Assembly: GCA_958298945.1 (NCBI GenBank)
Contig: OY282610.1
Span: 52,025,667-52,089,666, forward strand
Reading direction: 5' to 3'
Length of the DNA: 64,000 nucleotides
Source of the DNA: Atherix ibis
Lineage: Eukaryota; Arthropoda; Insecta; Diptera; Athericidae
The notes under the pieces were generated by a model. The model made no database searches. It was given only the letters and a program-made list of their open reading frames with translations, and was not told the origin of the DNA. Below, piece after piece: positions 49,584-63,092 of this stretch; the stretch's first letter is position 1; each line of letters begins with the position of its first letter. A program made the position numbers and the translations under genes.

Positions 49584-51388
49584 AAAAATTTATCCAGAAA
49601 GAATTTTCTCATTCCAATGAGAATAATATGAATTGGAGAAGCTTTGCCTGAAAGTGCACAATCATACCCCAAACAAACATCTCCAAAAAACCACCATTTT
49701 CATAGAGAAAAACAAATTTTAAGAGAAAGTGGACTCAGTGTAATAATTGTTGCCTCCTATTTTTTGAGAAAACTGGGTGCCTGGTGTAAAAATTGGATTT
49801 TCGTGAATATTGTCACAAATTTTCGAATTTTTGTGGTTTTTTGCATATCATTAGGTGGTCAATTTATTTTGCTTTCAGTAAATAAAAAATTTAATTTTAG
49901 GCAATTTTTTTTTAATAGTGCTCACAAAAATTTATTCTGAAAGGATATTCCTTTTTCGATCAGGATAATATGGATCTAGAAGGCTATGTTAAAGTGTATG
50001 TAATGAAACCATGAAACAAATTGCCATTTTTATCCAAAAAAGCAAACTTTATTTTTAAAAAAATACAGCGAACTTTAGGTATTTTTTTTTAAAACGCCTG
50101 GAAAAAATTTTCCTGTAAGGACTTTTTTAGTCCGATCAGGATAATAAGAATAATTATTAGTTTCACATATGTATGCGCATTAACATCATTAAACAAATTT
50201 TCGAAAAAATTTCCTTTTTCATAGAAAAATAGAAATTTAAAAAAAAATTTAATGATCTTTTGGCAAATTTTTCTCAAAACTCCCACCAAAATTTATCGTG
50301 ACATGTCATTTTCCTTCCAATCATTATATTAAGAAACATAGAAGGTTTGCCTGAAAGTGTGCAATGACACCACAAAATAAATTCTAAAAAACCTTAATTT
50401 TTATACAAAAAAAAATCGAATTTTAATAAAGAAAACAATTAATTTTATGAATTTTTTCTCAAAATCACCAACAAAAATTTATCCAGAAAGGATATTCTCA
50501 TTCCAATCGAGAAAATATGTATTGGAGAAGCTTTGCCTGAAAGTACGCAATGACACCATAAAAACAATTCTAAAAACCTTAATTTGTATACAAAAAAAAC
50601 GAATTTTAAGAAAGAAAACTATAAATTTTATGAATTTTTTCTCAAAATCACCAACAAAAATTTATCCAGAAAGGATATTCTCATTCCAATCGAGAAAATA
50701 TGTATTGGAGAAGCTTTGCCTGAAAGTACGCAATGACACCATAAAAACAATTCTAAAAACCTTAATTTGTATACAAAAAAAAACGAATTTTAGGAAAGAA
50801 AACTATAAATTTTATGAATTTTTTCTCAAAATCACCAACAAAAATTTATCCAGAAAGGATATTCTCATTCCAATCGAGAAAATATGCATTGGAGAAGCTT
50901 TGCCTAAAAGTACGCAATGACACCATAAAAACCGTTCTAAAAACCTTAATTTTTATACAAAAAAAACGAATTTTAATAAAGAAAACAATTAATTTTATGA
51001 ATTTTTTCTCAAAATCACCAACAAAAATTTATCCAGAAATGATATTCTCATTCCAATCGAGAAAATATGCATTGGAGAAGCTTTGCCTAAAAGTACGCAA
51101 TGACACCATAAAAACCGTTCTCAAAACCTTAATTTTTATACAAAAAAAACGAATTTTAAGAAAGAAAACCATAAATTTTATGAATTTTTTCTCAAAATCA
51201 CCAACAAAAATTTATCCAGAAATGATATTCTCATTTCAATCGAGAAAATATGCATTGGAGAAGCTTTGCCTGAAAGTACGCAATGACACCATAAAAACAA
51301 TTCTAAAAACCTTAATTTTTATACAAAAAAAATGAATTTTAAGAAAGAAAACCATAAATTTTATGAATTTTTTCTCAAAACCACCAAC
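49584..51388 (+). repeat. HOR 34: D1-D4 + 5 canonical (a-b-c1-c2-d), 1805 bp
   Basis: The last monomers repeat those of HOR 33 (CCGTTCTCAAAACC at about 51117; CATTTCAATCG in d). D3/D4 have CTCCCACCAAAATTT and AAGAAACATAG, the latter seen again only at 63841. Confidence 0.9.
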
Positions 51389-53559
51389 AAAAATTTATCC
51401 AGAAAGAATTTTCTCATTCCAATGAGAATAATATGAATTGGAGAAGCTTTGCCTGAAAGTGCACAATCATACCCCAAACAAACATCTCCAAAAAACCACC
51501 ATTTTCATTGAGAAAAACAAATTTTAAGAGAAAGTGGACTCAGTGTAATAATTGTTGCCTCCTATTTTTTGAGAAAACTGGGTGCCTGGTGTAAAAATTG
51601 GATTTTCGTGAATATTGTCACAAATTTTCGAATTTTTGTGGTTTTTTGCATATCTTTAGGTGGTCAATTTATTTTGCTTTCAGTAAATAAAAAATTTAAT
51701 TTTAGGCAATTTTTTTTTAATAGTGCTCACAAAAATTTATTCTGAAAGGATATTCCTTTTTCGATCAGGAAATATGGATCTAGAAGGCTATGTTAAAGTG
51801 TATGTAATGAAACCATGAAACAAATTGCCATTTTTATCCAAAAAAGCAAACTTTATTTTTAAAAAAATACAGCGAACTTTAGGTATTTTTTTTTAAAACG
51901 CCTGGAAAAAATTTTCCTGTAAGGACTTTTTTAATCCGATCAGGATAATAAGAATAATTATTAGTTTCACATATGTATGCGCATTAACTTCATTAAACAA
52001 ATTTTCGAAAAAATTTCCTTTTTCATAGAAAAATAGAAATTATAAAAAAAATTTAATGATCTTTTGGCAAATTTTTCTCAAAACTCCCACCGAAATTTAT
52101 CGTGACATGTCATTTTCCTTCCAATCATTATATTAAGAGTCATAGAAGGTTTGCCTGAAAGTGTGCAAGGACACCACAAAATAAATTCTAAAAAACCTTA
52201 ATTTTTATACAAAAAAAAACGAATTTTAATAAAGAAAACAATTAATTTTATGAATTTTTTCTCAAAATCACCAACAAAAATTTATCCAGAAAGGATATTC
52301 TCATTCCAATCGAGAAAATATGTATTGGAGAAGCTTTGCCTGAAAGTACGCAATGACACCATAAAAACAATTCTAAAAACCTTAATTTGTATACAAAAAA
52401 AAAACGAATTTTAAGAAAGAAAACTATAAATTTTATGAATTTTTTCTCAAAATCACCAACAAAAATTTATCCAGAAAGGATATTCTCATTCCAATCGAGA
52501 AAATATGTATTGGAGAAGCTTTGCCTGAAAGTACGCAATGACACCATAAAAACAATTCTAAAAACCTTAATTTGTATACAAAAAAAAACGAATTTTAGGA
52601 AAGAAAACTATGAATTTTATGAATTTTTTCTCAAAATCACCAACAAAAATTTATCCAGAAAGGATATTCTCATTCCAATCGAAAAAATATGCATTGGAGA
52701 AGCTTTGCCTAAAAGTACGCAATGACACCATAAAAACCGTTCTAAAAACCTTAATTTTTATACAAAAACAACGAATTTTAAGAAAGAAAACCATAAATTT
52801 TATGAATTTTTTCTCAAAATCACCAACAAAAATTTATCCAGAAAGGATATTCTCATTCCAATCGAGAAAATATGTATTGGAGAAGCTTTGCCTGAAAGTA
52901 CGCAATGACACCATAAAAACAATTCTAAAAACCTTAATTTGTATACAAAAAAAAACGAATTTTAAGAAAGAAAACTATAAATTTTATGAATTTTTTGTCA
53001 AAATCACCAACAAAAATTTATCCAGAAAGGATATTCTCATTCCAATCGAGAAAATATGTATTGGAGAAGCTTTGCCTGAAAGTACGCAATGACACCATAA
53101 AAACCGTTCTAAAAACCTTAATTTTTATACAAAAAAAACGAATTTTAATAAATAAAACAATTAATTTTATGAATTTTTTCTCAAAATCACCAACAAAAAT
53201 TTATCCAGAAAGGATATTCTCATTCCAATCGAGAAAATATGCATTGGAGAAGCTTTGCCTAAAAGTACGCAATGACACCATAAAAACCGTTCTAAAAACC
53301 TTAATTTTTATACAAAAAAAACGAATTTTAAGAAAGAAAACCATAAATTTTATGAATTTTTTCTCAAAATCACCAACAAAAATTTATCCAGAAATGATAT
53401 TCTCATTCCAATCGAGAAAATATGCATTGGAGAAGCTTTGCCTGAAAGTACGCAATGACACCATAAAAACAATTCTAAAAACCTTAATTTTTATACAAAA
53501 AAATGAATTTTAAGAAAGAAAACCATAAATTTTATGAATTTTTTCTCAAAACCACCAAC
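51389..53559 (+). repeat. HOR 35: D1-D4 + 7 canonical (a-b-c-a-a/c-c-d), 2171 bp
   Basis: D1 has CATTGAGAAAAAC. D2 has CAGGAAATATGG. D3 has TTTAATCCG, which spoils the hairpin, and AATTATAAAAAAAATTT. D4 has GTGCAAGGACACC. Partial a-b-c repetition as in HOR 6. Confidence 0.88.
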
Positions 53560-54996
53560 AAAAATTTATCCAGAAAGAATTTTCTCATTCCAATGAGAAT
53601 AATATGAATTGGAGAAGCTTTGCCTGAAAGTGCACAATCATACCCCAAACAAACATCTCCAAAAAACCACCATTTTCATAGAGAAAAACAAATTTTAAGA
53701 GAAAGTGGACTCACTGTAATAATTGTTGCCTCCTATTTTTTGAGAAAACTGGGTGCCTGGTGTAAAAATTGGATTTTCGTGAATATTGTCACAAATTTTC
53801 GAATTTTTGTGGTTTTTTGCATATCTTTAGGTGGTCAATTTATTTTGCTTTCAGTAAATAAAAAATTTAATTTTAGGCAATTTTTTTTTAATAGTGCTCA
53901 CAAAAATTTATTCTGAAAGGATATTCCTTTTTCGATCAGGATAATATGGATCTAGAAGGCTATGTTAAAGTGTATGTAATGAAACCATGAAACAAATTGC
54001 CATTTTTATCCAAAAAAGCAAACTTTATTTTTAAAAAAATACAGCGAACTTTAGGTATTTTTTTTTAAAACGCCTGGAAAAAATTTTCCTGTAAGGACTT
54101 TTTTAGTCCGATCAGGATAATAAGAATAATTTTTAGTTTCACATATGTATGCGCATTAACATCATTAAACAAATTTTCGAAAAAATTTCCTTTTTCATTG
54201 AAAAATAGAAATTTAAAAAAAATTTAATGATCTTTTGGCAAATTTTTCTCAAAACTCCCACCCAAATTTATCGTGACATGTCATTTTCCTTCCAATCATT
54301 ATATTAAGAGTTATAGAAGGTTTGCCTGAAAGTGTGCAATGACACCACAAAATAAATTCTAAAAAACCTTAATTTTTATACAAAAAAAACGAATTTTAAT
54401 AAAGAAAACAATTAATTTTATGAATTTTTTCTCAAAATCACCAACAAAAATTTATCCAGAAAGGATATTCTCATTCCAATCGAGAAAATATGTATTGGAG
54501 AAGCTTTGCCTGAAAGTACGCAATGACACCATAAAAACAATTCTAAAAACCTTTATTTGTATACAAAAAAAAACGAATTTTAAGAAAGAAAACTTTAAAT
54601 TTTATGAATTTTTTCTCAAAATCACCAACAAAAATTTATCCAGAAAGGATATTCTCATTCCAATCGAAAAAATATGTATAGGAAAAGCTTTGCCTGAAAG
54701 TACGCAATGACACCATTAAAACAATTCTAAAAACCCTAATTTGTATACAAAAAAAAACGAATTTTAGGAAAGAAAACTATAAATTTTATGAATTTTTTCT
54801 CAAAATCACCAACAAAAATTTATCCAGAAAGGATATTCTCATTCCAATCGAGAAAATATGCATTGGAGAAGCTTTGCCTGAAAGTACGCAATGACACCAT
54901 AAAAACCGTTCTAAAAACCTTAATTTTTATACAAAAAAACCGAATTTTAAGAAAGAAAACCATAAATTTTATGAATTTTTTCTCAAAATCACCAAC
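53560..54996 (+). repeat. HOR 36: D1-D4 + 3 canonical (a-b-c), 1437 bp
   Basis: D1 has GGACTCACTG. D3 has AATAATTTTTAG, a shorter A-run and CACCCAAATTT; D4 has GAGTTATAG. The d monomer is missing; the c monomer near 54815 keeps CAAAATCACC and leads into D1 without the usual AACCACC. Confidence 0.88.
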
Positions 54997-57165
54997 AAAA
55001 ATTTATCCAGAAAGAATTTTCTCATTCCAATGAGAATAATATGAATTGGAGAAGCTTTGCCTGAAAGTGCACAATCATACCCCAAACAAACATCTCCAAA
55101 AAACCACCATTTTCATAGAGAAAAACAAATTTTAAGAGAAAGTGGACTCAGTGTAATAATTGTTGCCTCCTATTTTTTGAGAAAACTGGGTGCCTGGTGT
55201 AAAAATTGGATTTTCGTGAATATTGTCACAAATTTTCGAATTTTTGTGGTTTTTTGCATATCTTTAGGTGGTCAATTTATTTTGCTTTCAGTAAATAAAA
55301 AATTTAATTTTAGGCAATTTTTTTTTAATAGTGCTCACAAAAATTTATTCTGAAAGGATATTCCTTTTTCGATCAGGATAATATGGATCTAGAAGGCTAT
55401 GTTAAAGTGTATGTAATGAAACCATGAAACAAATTGCCATTTTTATCCAAAAAAGCAAACTTTATTTTTAAAAAAATACAGCGAACTTTAGGTATTTTTT
55501 TTTAAAACGCCTGGAAAAAATTTTCCTGTAAGGACTTTTTTAGTCCGATCAGGATAATAAGAATAATTATTAGTTTCACATATGTATGCGCATTAACATC
55601 ATTAAACAAATTTTCGAAAAAATATCCTTTTTCATAGAAAAATAGAAATTTAAAAAAAAATTTAATGATCTTTTGGCAAATTTTTCTCAAAACTTCCACC
55701 GAAATTTATCGTGACATGTCATTTTCCTTCCAATCATTATATTAAGAGTCATAGAAGGTTTGCCTGAAAGTGTGCAATGACACCACAAAATAAATTCTAA
55801 ATAACCTTAATTTTTATACAAAAAAAACGAATTTTAATAAAGAAAACAATTAATTTTATGAATTTTTTCTCAAAATCACCAACAAAAATTTATCCATAAA
55901 GGATATTCTCATTCCAATCGAGAAAATATGTATTGGAGAAGCTTTGCCTGAAAGTACGCAATGACACCATAAAAACAATTCTAAAAACCTTAATTTGTAT
56001 ACAAAAAAAACGAATTTTAAGAAAGAAAACTATAAATTTTATGAATTTTTTCTCAAAATCACCAACAAAAATTTATCCAGAAAGGATATTCTCATTCCAA
56101 TCGAGAAAATATGTATTAGAGAAGCTTTGCCTGAAAGTACGCAATGACACCATAAAAACAATTCTAAAAACCTTAATTTGTATACAAAAAAAACGAATTT
56201 TAGGAAAGAAAACTATAAATTTTATGAATTTTTTCTCAAAATCACCAAAAAAAATTTATCCAGAAAGGATATTCTCATTCCAATCGAGAAAATATGCATT
56301 GGAGAAGCTTTGCCTAAAAGTACGCAATGACACCATAAAAACCGTTCTAAAAACCTTAATTTTTATACAAAAAAAAACGAATTTTAATAAAGAAAACAAT
56401 TAATTTTATGAATTTTTTCTCAAAATCACCAACAAAAATTTATCCAGAAAGGATATTCTCATTCCAATCGATAAAATATGTATTGGAGAAGCTTTGCCTG
56501 AAAGTACGCAATGACACCATAAAAACCGTTCTAAAAACCTTAATTTTTATACAAAAAAAACGAATTTTAATAAAGAAAACAATTAATTTTATGAATTTTT
56601 TCTCAAAATCACCAACAAAAATTTATCCAGAAATGATATTCTCATTCCAATCGAGAAAATATGCATTGGAGAAGCTTTGCCTAAAAGTACGCAATGACAC
56701 CATAAAAACCGTTCTCAAAACCTTAATTTTTATACAAAAAAAACGAATTTTAAGAAAGAAAACCATAAATTTTATGAATTTTTTCTCAAAATCACCAACA
56801 AAAATTTATCCAGAAATGATATTCTCATTCCAATCGAGAAAATATGCATTGGAGAAGCTTTGCCTAAAAGTACGCAATGACACCATAAAAACCGTTCTAA
56901 AAACCTTAATTTTTATACAAAAAAAACGAATTTTAAGAAAGAAAACCATAAATTTTATGAATTTTTTCTCAAAATCACCAACAAAAATTTATCCAGAAAT
57001 GATATTCTCATTCCAATCGAGAAAATATGCATTGGAGAAGCTTTGCCTGAAAGTACGCAATGACACCATAAAAACAATTCTAAAAACCTTAATTTTTATA
57101 CAAAAAAAATGAATTTTAAGAAAGAAAACCATAAATTTTATGAATTTTTTCTCAAAACCACCAAC
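54997..57165 (+). repeat. HOR 37: D1-D4 + 7 canonical, 2169 bp
   Basis: D3 has AAAATATCCTTTTTC and AACTTCCACC. D4 has CTAAATAACC. The monomers near 55884, 56067, 56250, 56434, 56617, 56800 and 56983 run a-b-c1-a/c-c2-c2-d. The CCGTTCTCAAAACC variant of HORs 33 and 34 recurs at about 56711. Confidence 0.9.
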
Positions 57166-58591
57166 AAAAATTTATCCAGAAAGAATTTTCTCATTCCAAT
57201 GAGAATAATATGAATTGGAGAAGCTTTGCCTGAAAGTGCACAATCATACCCCAAACAAACATTTCCAAAAAACCACCATTTTCATAGAGAAAAACAAATT
57301 TTAAGAGAAAGTGGACTCAGTGTAATAGTTGTTGCCTCCTATTTTTTGAGAAAACTGGGTGCCTGGTGTAAAAATTGGATTTTCGTGAATATTGTCACAA
57401 ATTTTCGAATTTTTGTGGTTTTTTGCATATCTTTAGGTGGTCAATTTATTTTGCTTTCAGTAAATAAAAAATTTAATTTTAGGCAATTTTTTTTTAATAG
57501 TGCTCACAAAAATTTATTCTGAAAGGATATTCCTTTTTCGATCAGGATAATATGGATCTAGAAGGCTATGTTAAAGTGTATGTAATGAAATCATGAAACA
57601 AATTGCCATTTTTATCCAAAAAAGCAAACTTTATTTTTAAAAAAATACAGCGAACTTTAGGTATTTTTTTTTAAAACGCCTGGAAAAAATTTTCCTGTAA
57701 GGACTTTTTTAGTCCGATCAGGATAATAAGAATAATTATTATTTTCACATATGTATGCGCATTAACATCATTAAACAAATTTTCGAAAAAATTTCCTTTT
57801 TCATAGAAAAATAAAAATTTAATGATCTTTTGGCAAATTTTTCTCAAAACTCCCACCGAAATTTATCGTGACATGTCATTTTCCTTCCAATCATTATATT
57901 AAGAGTCATAGAAGGTTTGCCTGAAAGTGTGCAATGACACCACAAAATAAATTCTAAAAAACCTTAATTTGTATACAAAAAAAAACGAATTTTAAGAAAG
58001 AAAACTATAAATTTTATGAATTTTTTCTCAAAATCACCAACAAAAATTTATCCAGAAAGGATATTTTCATTCCAATCGAGAAAATATGTATTGGAGAAGC
58101 TTTGCCTGAAAGTACGCAATGACACCATAAAAACAATTCTAAAAACCTTAATTTGTATACAAAAAAAAACGAATTTTAGGAAAGAAAACTATAAATTTTA
58201 TGAATTTTTTCTCAAAATCACCAACAAAAATTTATCCAGAAAGGATATTCTCATTCCAATCGAGAAAATATGCATTGGAGAAGCTTTGCCTAAAAGTACG
58301 CAATGACACCATAAAAACCGTTCTAAAAACCTTAATTTTTATACAAAAAAAACGAATTTTAGTAAAGAAAACAATTAATTTTATGAATTTTTTCTCAAAA
58401 TCACCAACAAAAATTTATCCAGAAAGGATATTCTCATTCCAATCGAGAAAATATGCATTGGAGAAGCTTTGCCTAAAAGTACGCAATGACACCATAAAAA
58501 CAATTCTAAAAACCTCAATTTTTATACAAAAAAAAAGAATTTTAAGAAAGAAAACCATAAATTTTATGAATTTTTTCTCAAAACCACCAAC
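57166..58591 (+). repeat. HOR 38: D1-D4 + 3 canonical, 1426 bp
   Basis: First HOR of the D1/D2 haplotype AACATTTCC, AATAGTTGTTGCC and GAAATCATGAAAC. D3 has a 12-bp deletion (ATAAAAATTTAATGATC near 57811). D4 ends like an a monomer (AATTTGTATAC, AAGAAAGAAAACTATAA), a D4/a recombinant. Confidence 0.9.
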
Positions 58592-59844
58592 AAAAATTTA
58601 TCCAGAAAGAATTTTCTCATTCCAATGAGAATAATATGAATTGGAGAAGCTTTGCCTGAAAGTGCACAATCATACCCCAAACAAACATCTCCAAAAAACC
58701 ACCATTTTCATAGAGAAAAACAAATTTTAAGAGAAAGTGGACTCAGTGTAATAATTGTTGCCTCCTATTTTTTGAGAAAACTGGGTGCCTGGTGTAAAAA
58801 TTGGATTTTCGTGAATATTGTCACAAATTTTCGATTTTTTGTGGTTTTTTGCATATCTTTAGGTGGTCAATTTATTTTGCTTTCAGTAAATAAAAAATTT
58901 AATTTTAGGCAATTTTTTTTTAATAGTGCTCACAAAAATTTATTCTGAAAGGATATTCCTTTTTCGATCAGGATAATATGGATCTAGAAGGCTATGTTAA
59001 AGTGTATGTAATGAAACCATGAAACAAATTGCCATTTTTATCCAAAAAAGTAAACTTTATTTTTAAAAAAATACAGCGAACTTTAGGTATTTTTTTTTAA
59101 AACGCCTGGAAAAAATTTTCCTGTAAGGACTTTTTTAGTCCGATCAGGATAATAAGAATAATTATTAGTTTCACATATGTATGCGCATTAACATCATTAA
59201 ACAAATTTTCGAAAAAATTTCCTTTTTCATAGAAAAATAGAAATTTAAAAAAAAATTTAATTATCTTTTGGCAAATTTTTCTCAAAACTCTCACCGAAAT
59301 TTATCGTGACATGTCATTTTCCTTCCAATCATTATATTAAGAGTCACAGAAGGTTTGCCTGAAAGTGTGCAATGATACCACAAAATAAATTCTAAAAAAC
59401 CTTAATTTTTATACAAAAAAAACGAATTTTAATAAAGAAAACAATTAATTTTATGAATTTTTTCTCAAAATCACCAACAAAAATTTATCCAGAAAGGATA
59501 TTCTCATTCCAATCGAGAAAATATGTATTGGAGAAGCTTTGCCTAAAAGTACGCAATGACACCATAAAAACCGTTCTAAAAACCTTAATTTTTATACAAA
59601 AAAAACGAATTTTAAGAAAGAAAACCATAAATTTTATGAATTTTTTCTCAAAATCACCAACAAAAATTTATCCAGAAATGATATTCTCATTCCAATCGAG
59701 AAAATATGCATTGGAAAAGCTTTGCCTGAAAGTACGCAATGACACCATAAAAACAATTCTAAAAACCTGAATTTTTATACAAAAAAAATGAATTTTAAGA
59801 AAGAAAACCATAAATTTTATGAATTTTTTCTCAAAACCACCAAC
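58592..59844 (+). repeat. HOR 39: D1-D4 + 2 canonical (a/c hybrid-d), 1253 bp
   Basis: It carries the common D1 alleles (AACATCTCC, AATAATTGTTGCC, GAAACCATGAAAC) between neighbours with the other haplotype. Private changes are TTTTCGATTTTTTGTGG, AAAAAAGTAAAC, TTAATTATC and AACTCTCACC. Confidence 0.9.
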
Positions 59845-61465
59845 AAAAATTTATCCAGAAAGAATTTTCTCATTCCAATGAGAATAATATGAATTGGAGA
59901 AGCTTTGCCTGAAAGTGCACAATCATACCCCAAACAAACATTTCCAAAAAACCACCATTTTCATAGAGAAAAACAAATTTTAAGAGAAAGTGGACTCAGT
60001 GTAATAGTTGTTGCCTCCTATTTTTTGAGAAAACTGGGTGCCTGGTGTAAAAATTGGATTTTCGTGAATATTGTCACAAATTTTCGAATTTTTGTGGTTT
60101 TTTGCATATCTTTAGGTGGTCAATTTATTTTGCTTTCAGTAAATAAAAAATTTAATTTTAGGCAATTTTTTTTTAATAGTGCTCACAAAAATTTATTCTG
60201 AAAGGATATTCCTTTTTCGATCAGGATAATATGGATCTAGAAGGCTATGTTAAAGTGTATGTAATGAAATCATGAAACAAATTGCCATTTTTATCCAAAA
60301 AAGCAAACTTTATTTTTAAAAAAATACAGCGAACTTTAGGTATTTTTTTTTAAAACGCCTGGAAAAAATTTTCCTGTAAGGACTTTTTTAGTCCGATCAG
60401 GATAATAAGAATAATTATTAGTTTCACATATGTATGCGCATTAACATCATTAAACAAATTTTCGAAAAAATTTCCTTTTTCATAGAAAAATAAAAATTTA
60501 AAAAAAAATTTAATGATCTTTTGGCAAATTTTTCTCAAAACTCCCACCGAAATTTATCGTGACATGTCATTTTCCTTCCAATCATTATATTAAGAGTCAT
60601 AGAAGGTTTGCCTGAAAGTGTGCAATGACACCACAAAATAAATTCTAAAAAACCTTAATTTTTATACAAAAAAAACGAATTTTAATAAAGAAAACAATTA
60701 ATTTTATGAATTTTTTATCAAAATCACCAACAAAAATTTATCCAGAAAGGATATTCTCATTCCAATCGAGAAAATATGTATTGGAGAAGCTTTGCCTGAA
60801 AGTACGCAATGACACCATAAAAACAATTCTAAAAACCTTAATTTGTATACAAAAAAAAACGAATTTAAAGAAAGAAAACTATAAATTTTATGAATTTTTT
60901 CTCAAAATCACCAACAAAAATTTATCCAGAAAGGATATTTTCATTCCAATCGAGAAAATATGTATTGGAGAAGCTTTGCCTAAAAGTACGCAATGACACC
61001 ATAAAAACAATTCTAAAAAACTTAATTTGTATACAAAAAAAAACGAATTTTAGGAAAGAAAACTATAAATTTTATGAATTTTTTCTCAAAACCACCAACA
61101 AAAATTTATCCAGAAAGGATATTCTCATTCCAATCGAAAAATTATGCATTGGAGAAGCTTTGCCTAAAAGTACGCAATGACACCATAAAAACCGTTCTAA
61201 AAACCTTAATTTTTATACAAAAAAAACGAATTTTAAGAAAGAAAACCATAAATTTTATGAATTTTTTCTCAAAATCACCAACAAAAATTTATCCAGAAAT
61301 GATATTCTCATTCCAATCGAGAAAATATGCATTGGAGAAGCTTTGCCTGAAAGTACGCAATGACACCATAAAAACAATTCTAAAAACCTTAATTTTTATA
61401 CAAAAAAAATGAATTTTAAGAAAGAAAACCATAAATTTTATGAATTTTTTCTCAAAACCACCAAC
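59845..61465 (+). repeat. HOR 40: D1-D4 + 4 canonical (a-b-c-d), 1621 bp
   Basis: It has the AACATTTCC, AATAGTTG and GAAATCATG haplotype, with AAAATAAAAATTT in D3. The first monomer has TTTTTTATCAAAATC, shared with HORs 41 and 42. Confidence 0.9.
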
Positions 61466-63092
61466 AAAAATTTATCCAGAAAGAATTTTCTCATTCCAAT
61501 GAGAATAATATGAATTGGAGAAGCTTTGCCTGAAAGTGCACAATCATACCCCAAACAAACATTTCCAAAAAACCACCATTTTCATAGAGAAAAACAAATT
61601 TTAAGAGAAAGTGGACTCAGTGTAATAGTTGTTGCCTCCTATTTTTTGAGAAAACTGGGTGCCTGGTGTAAAAATTGGATTTTCGTGAATATTGTCACAA
61701 ATTTTCGAATTTTTGTGGTTTTTTGCATATCTTTAGGTGGTCAATTTATTTTGCTTTCAGTAAATAAAAAATTTAATTTTAGGCAATTTTTTTTTAATAG
61801 TGCTCACAAAAATTTATTCTGAAAGGATATTCCTTTTTCGATCAGGATAATATGGATCTAGAAGGCTATGTTAAAGTGTATGTAATGAAATCATGAAACA
61901 AATTGCCATTTTTATCCAAAAAAGCAAACTTTATTTTTAAAAAAATACAGCGAACTTTAGGTATTTTTTTTTAAAACGCCTGGAAAAAATTTTCCTGTAA
62001 GGACTTTTTTAGTCCGATCAGGATAATAAGAATAATTATTAGTTTCACATATGTATGCGCATTAACATCATTAAACAAATTTTCAAAAAAAATTTCCTTT
62101 TTCATAGAAAAATAAAAATTTAAAAAAAAATTTAATGATCTTTTGGCAAATTTTTCTCAAAACTCCCACCGAAATTTATCGTGACATGTCATTTTCCTTC
62201 CAATCATTATATTAAGAGTCATAGAAGGTTTGCCTGAAAGTGTGCAATGACACCACAAAATAAATTCTAAAAAACCTTAATTTTTATACAAAAAAAACGA
62301 ATTTTAATAAAGAAAACAATTAATTTTATGAATTTTTTATCAAAATCACCAACAAAAATTTATCCAGAAAGGATATTCTCATTCCAATCGAGAAAATATG
62401 TATTGGAGAAACTTTGCCTGAAAGTACGCAATGACACCATAAAAACAATTCTAAAACCTTAATTTGTATACAAAAAAAAAACGAATTTTAAGAAAGAAAA
62501 CTATAAATTTTATGAATTTTTTCTCAAAATCACCAACAAAAATTTATCCAGAAAGGATATTTTCATTCCAATCGAGAAAATATGTATTGGAGAAGCTTTG
62601 CCTGAAAGTACGCAATGACACCATAAAAACAATTCTAAAAACCTTAATTTGTATACAAAAAAAAAACGAATTTTAGGAAAGAAAACTATAAATTTTTATG
62701 AATTTTTTCTCAAAATCACCAACAAAAATTTATCCAGAAAGGATATTCTCATTCCAATCGAGAAAATATGCATTGGAGAAGCTTTGCCTAAAAGTACGCA
62801 ATGACACCATAAAAACCGTTCTAAAAACCTTAATTTTTATACAAAAAAAAACGAATTTTAATAAAAGAAAACAATTAATTTTATGAATTTTTTCTTAAAA
62901 TCACCAACAAAAATTTATCCAGAAAGGATATTCTCATTCCAATCGAGAAAAATATGCATTGGAGAAGCTTTGCCTGAAAGTACGCAATGACACCATAAAA
63001 ACAATTCTAAAAACCTTAATTTTTATACAAAAAAAATGAATTTTAAGAAAGAAAACCATAAATTTTATGAATTTTTTCTCAAAACCACCAAC
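61466..63092 (+). repeat. HOR 41: D1-D4 + 4 canonical (a-b-c1-c/d), 1627 bp
   Basis: Same haplotype as HOR 40. D3 has TTTTCAAAAAAAATTTCC. Several one-base length changes occur in A/T-runs (CTAAAACCTT, AAATTTTTATG, AATAAAAGAAAAC, GAAAAATATGC). Confidence 0.9.
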
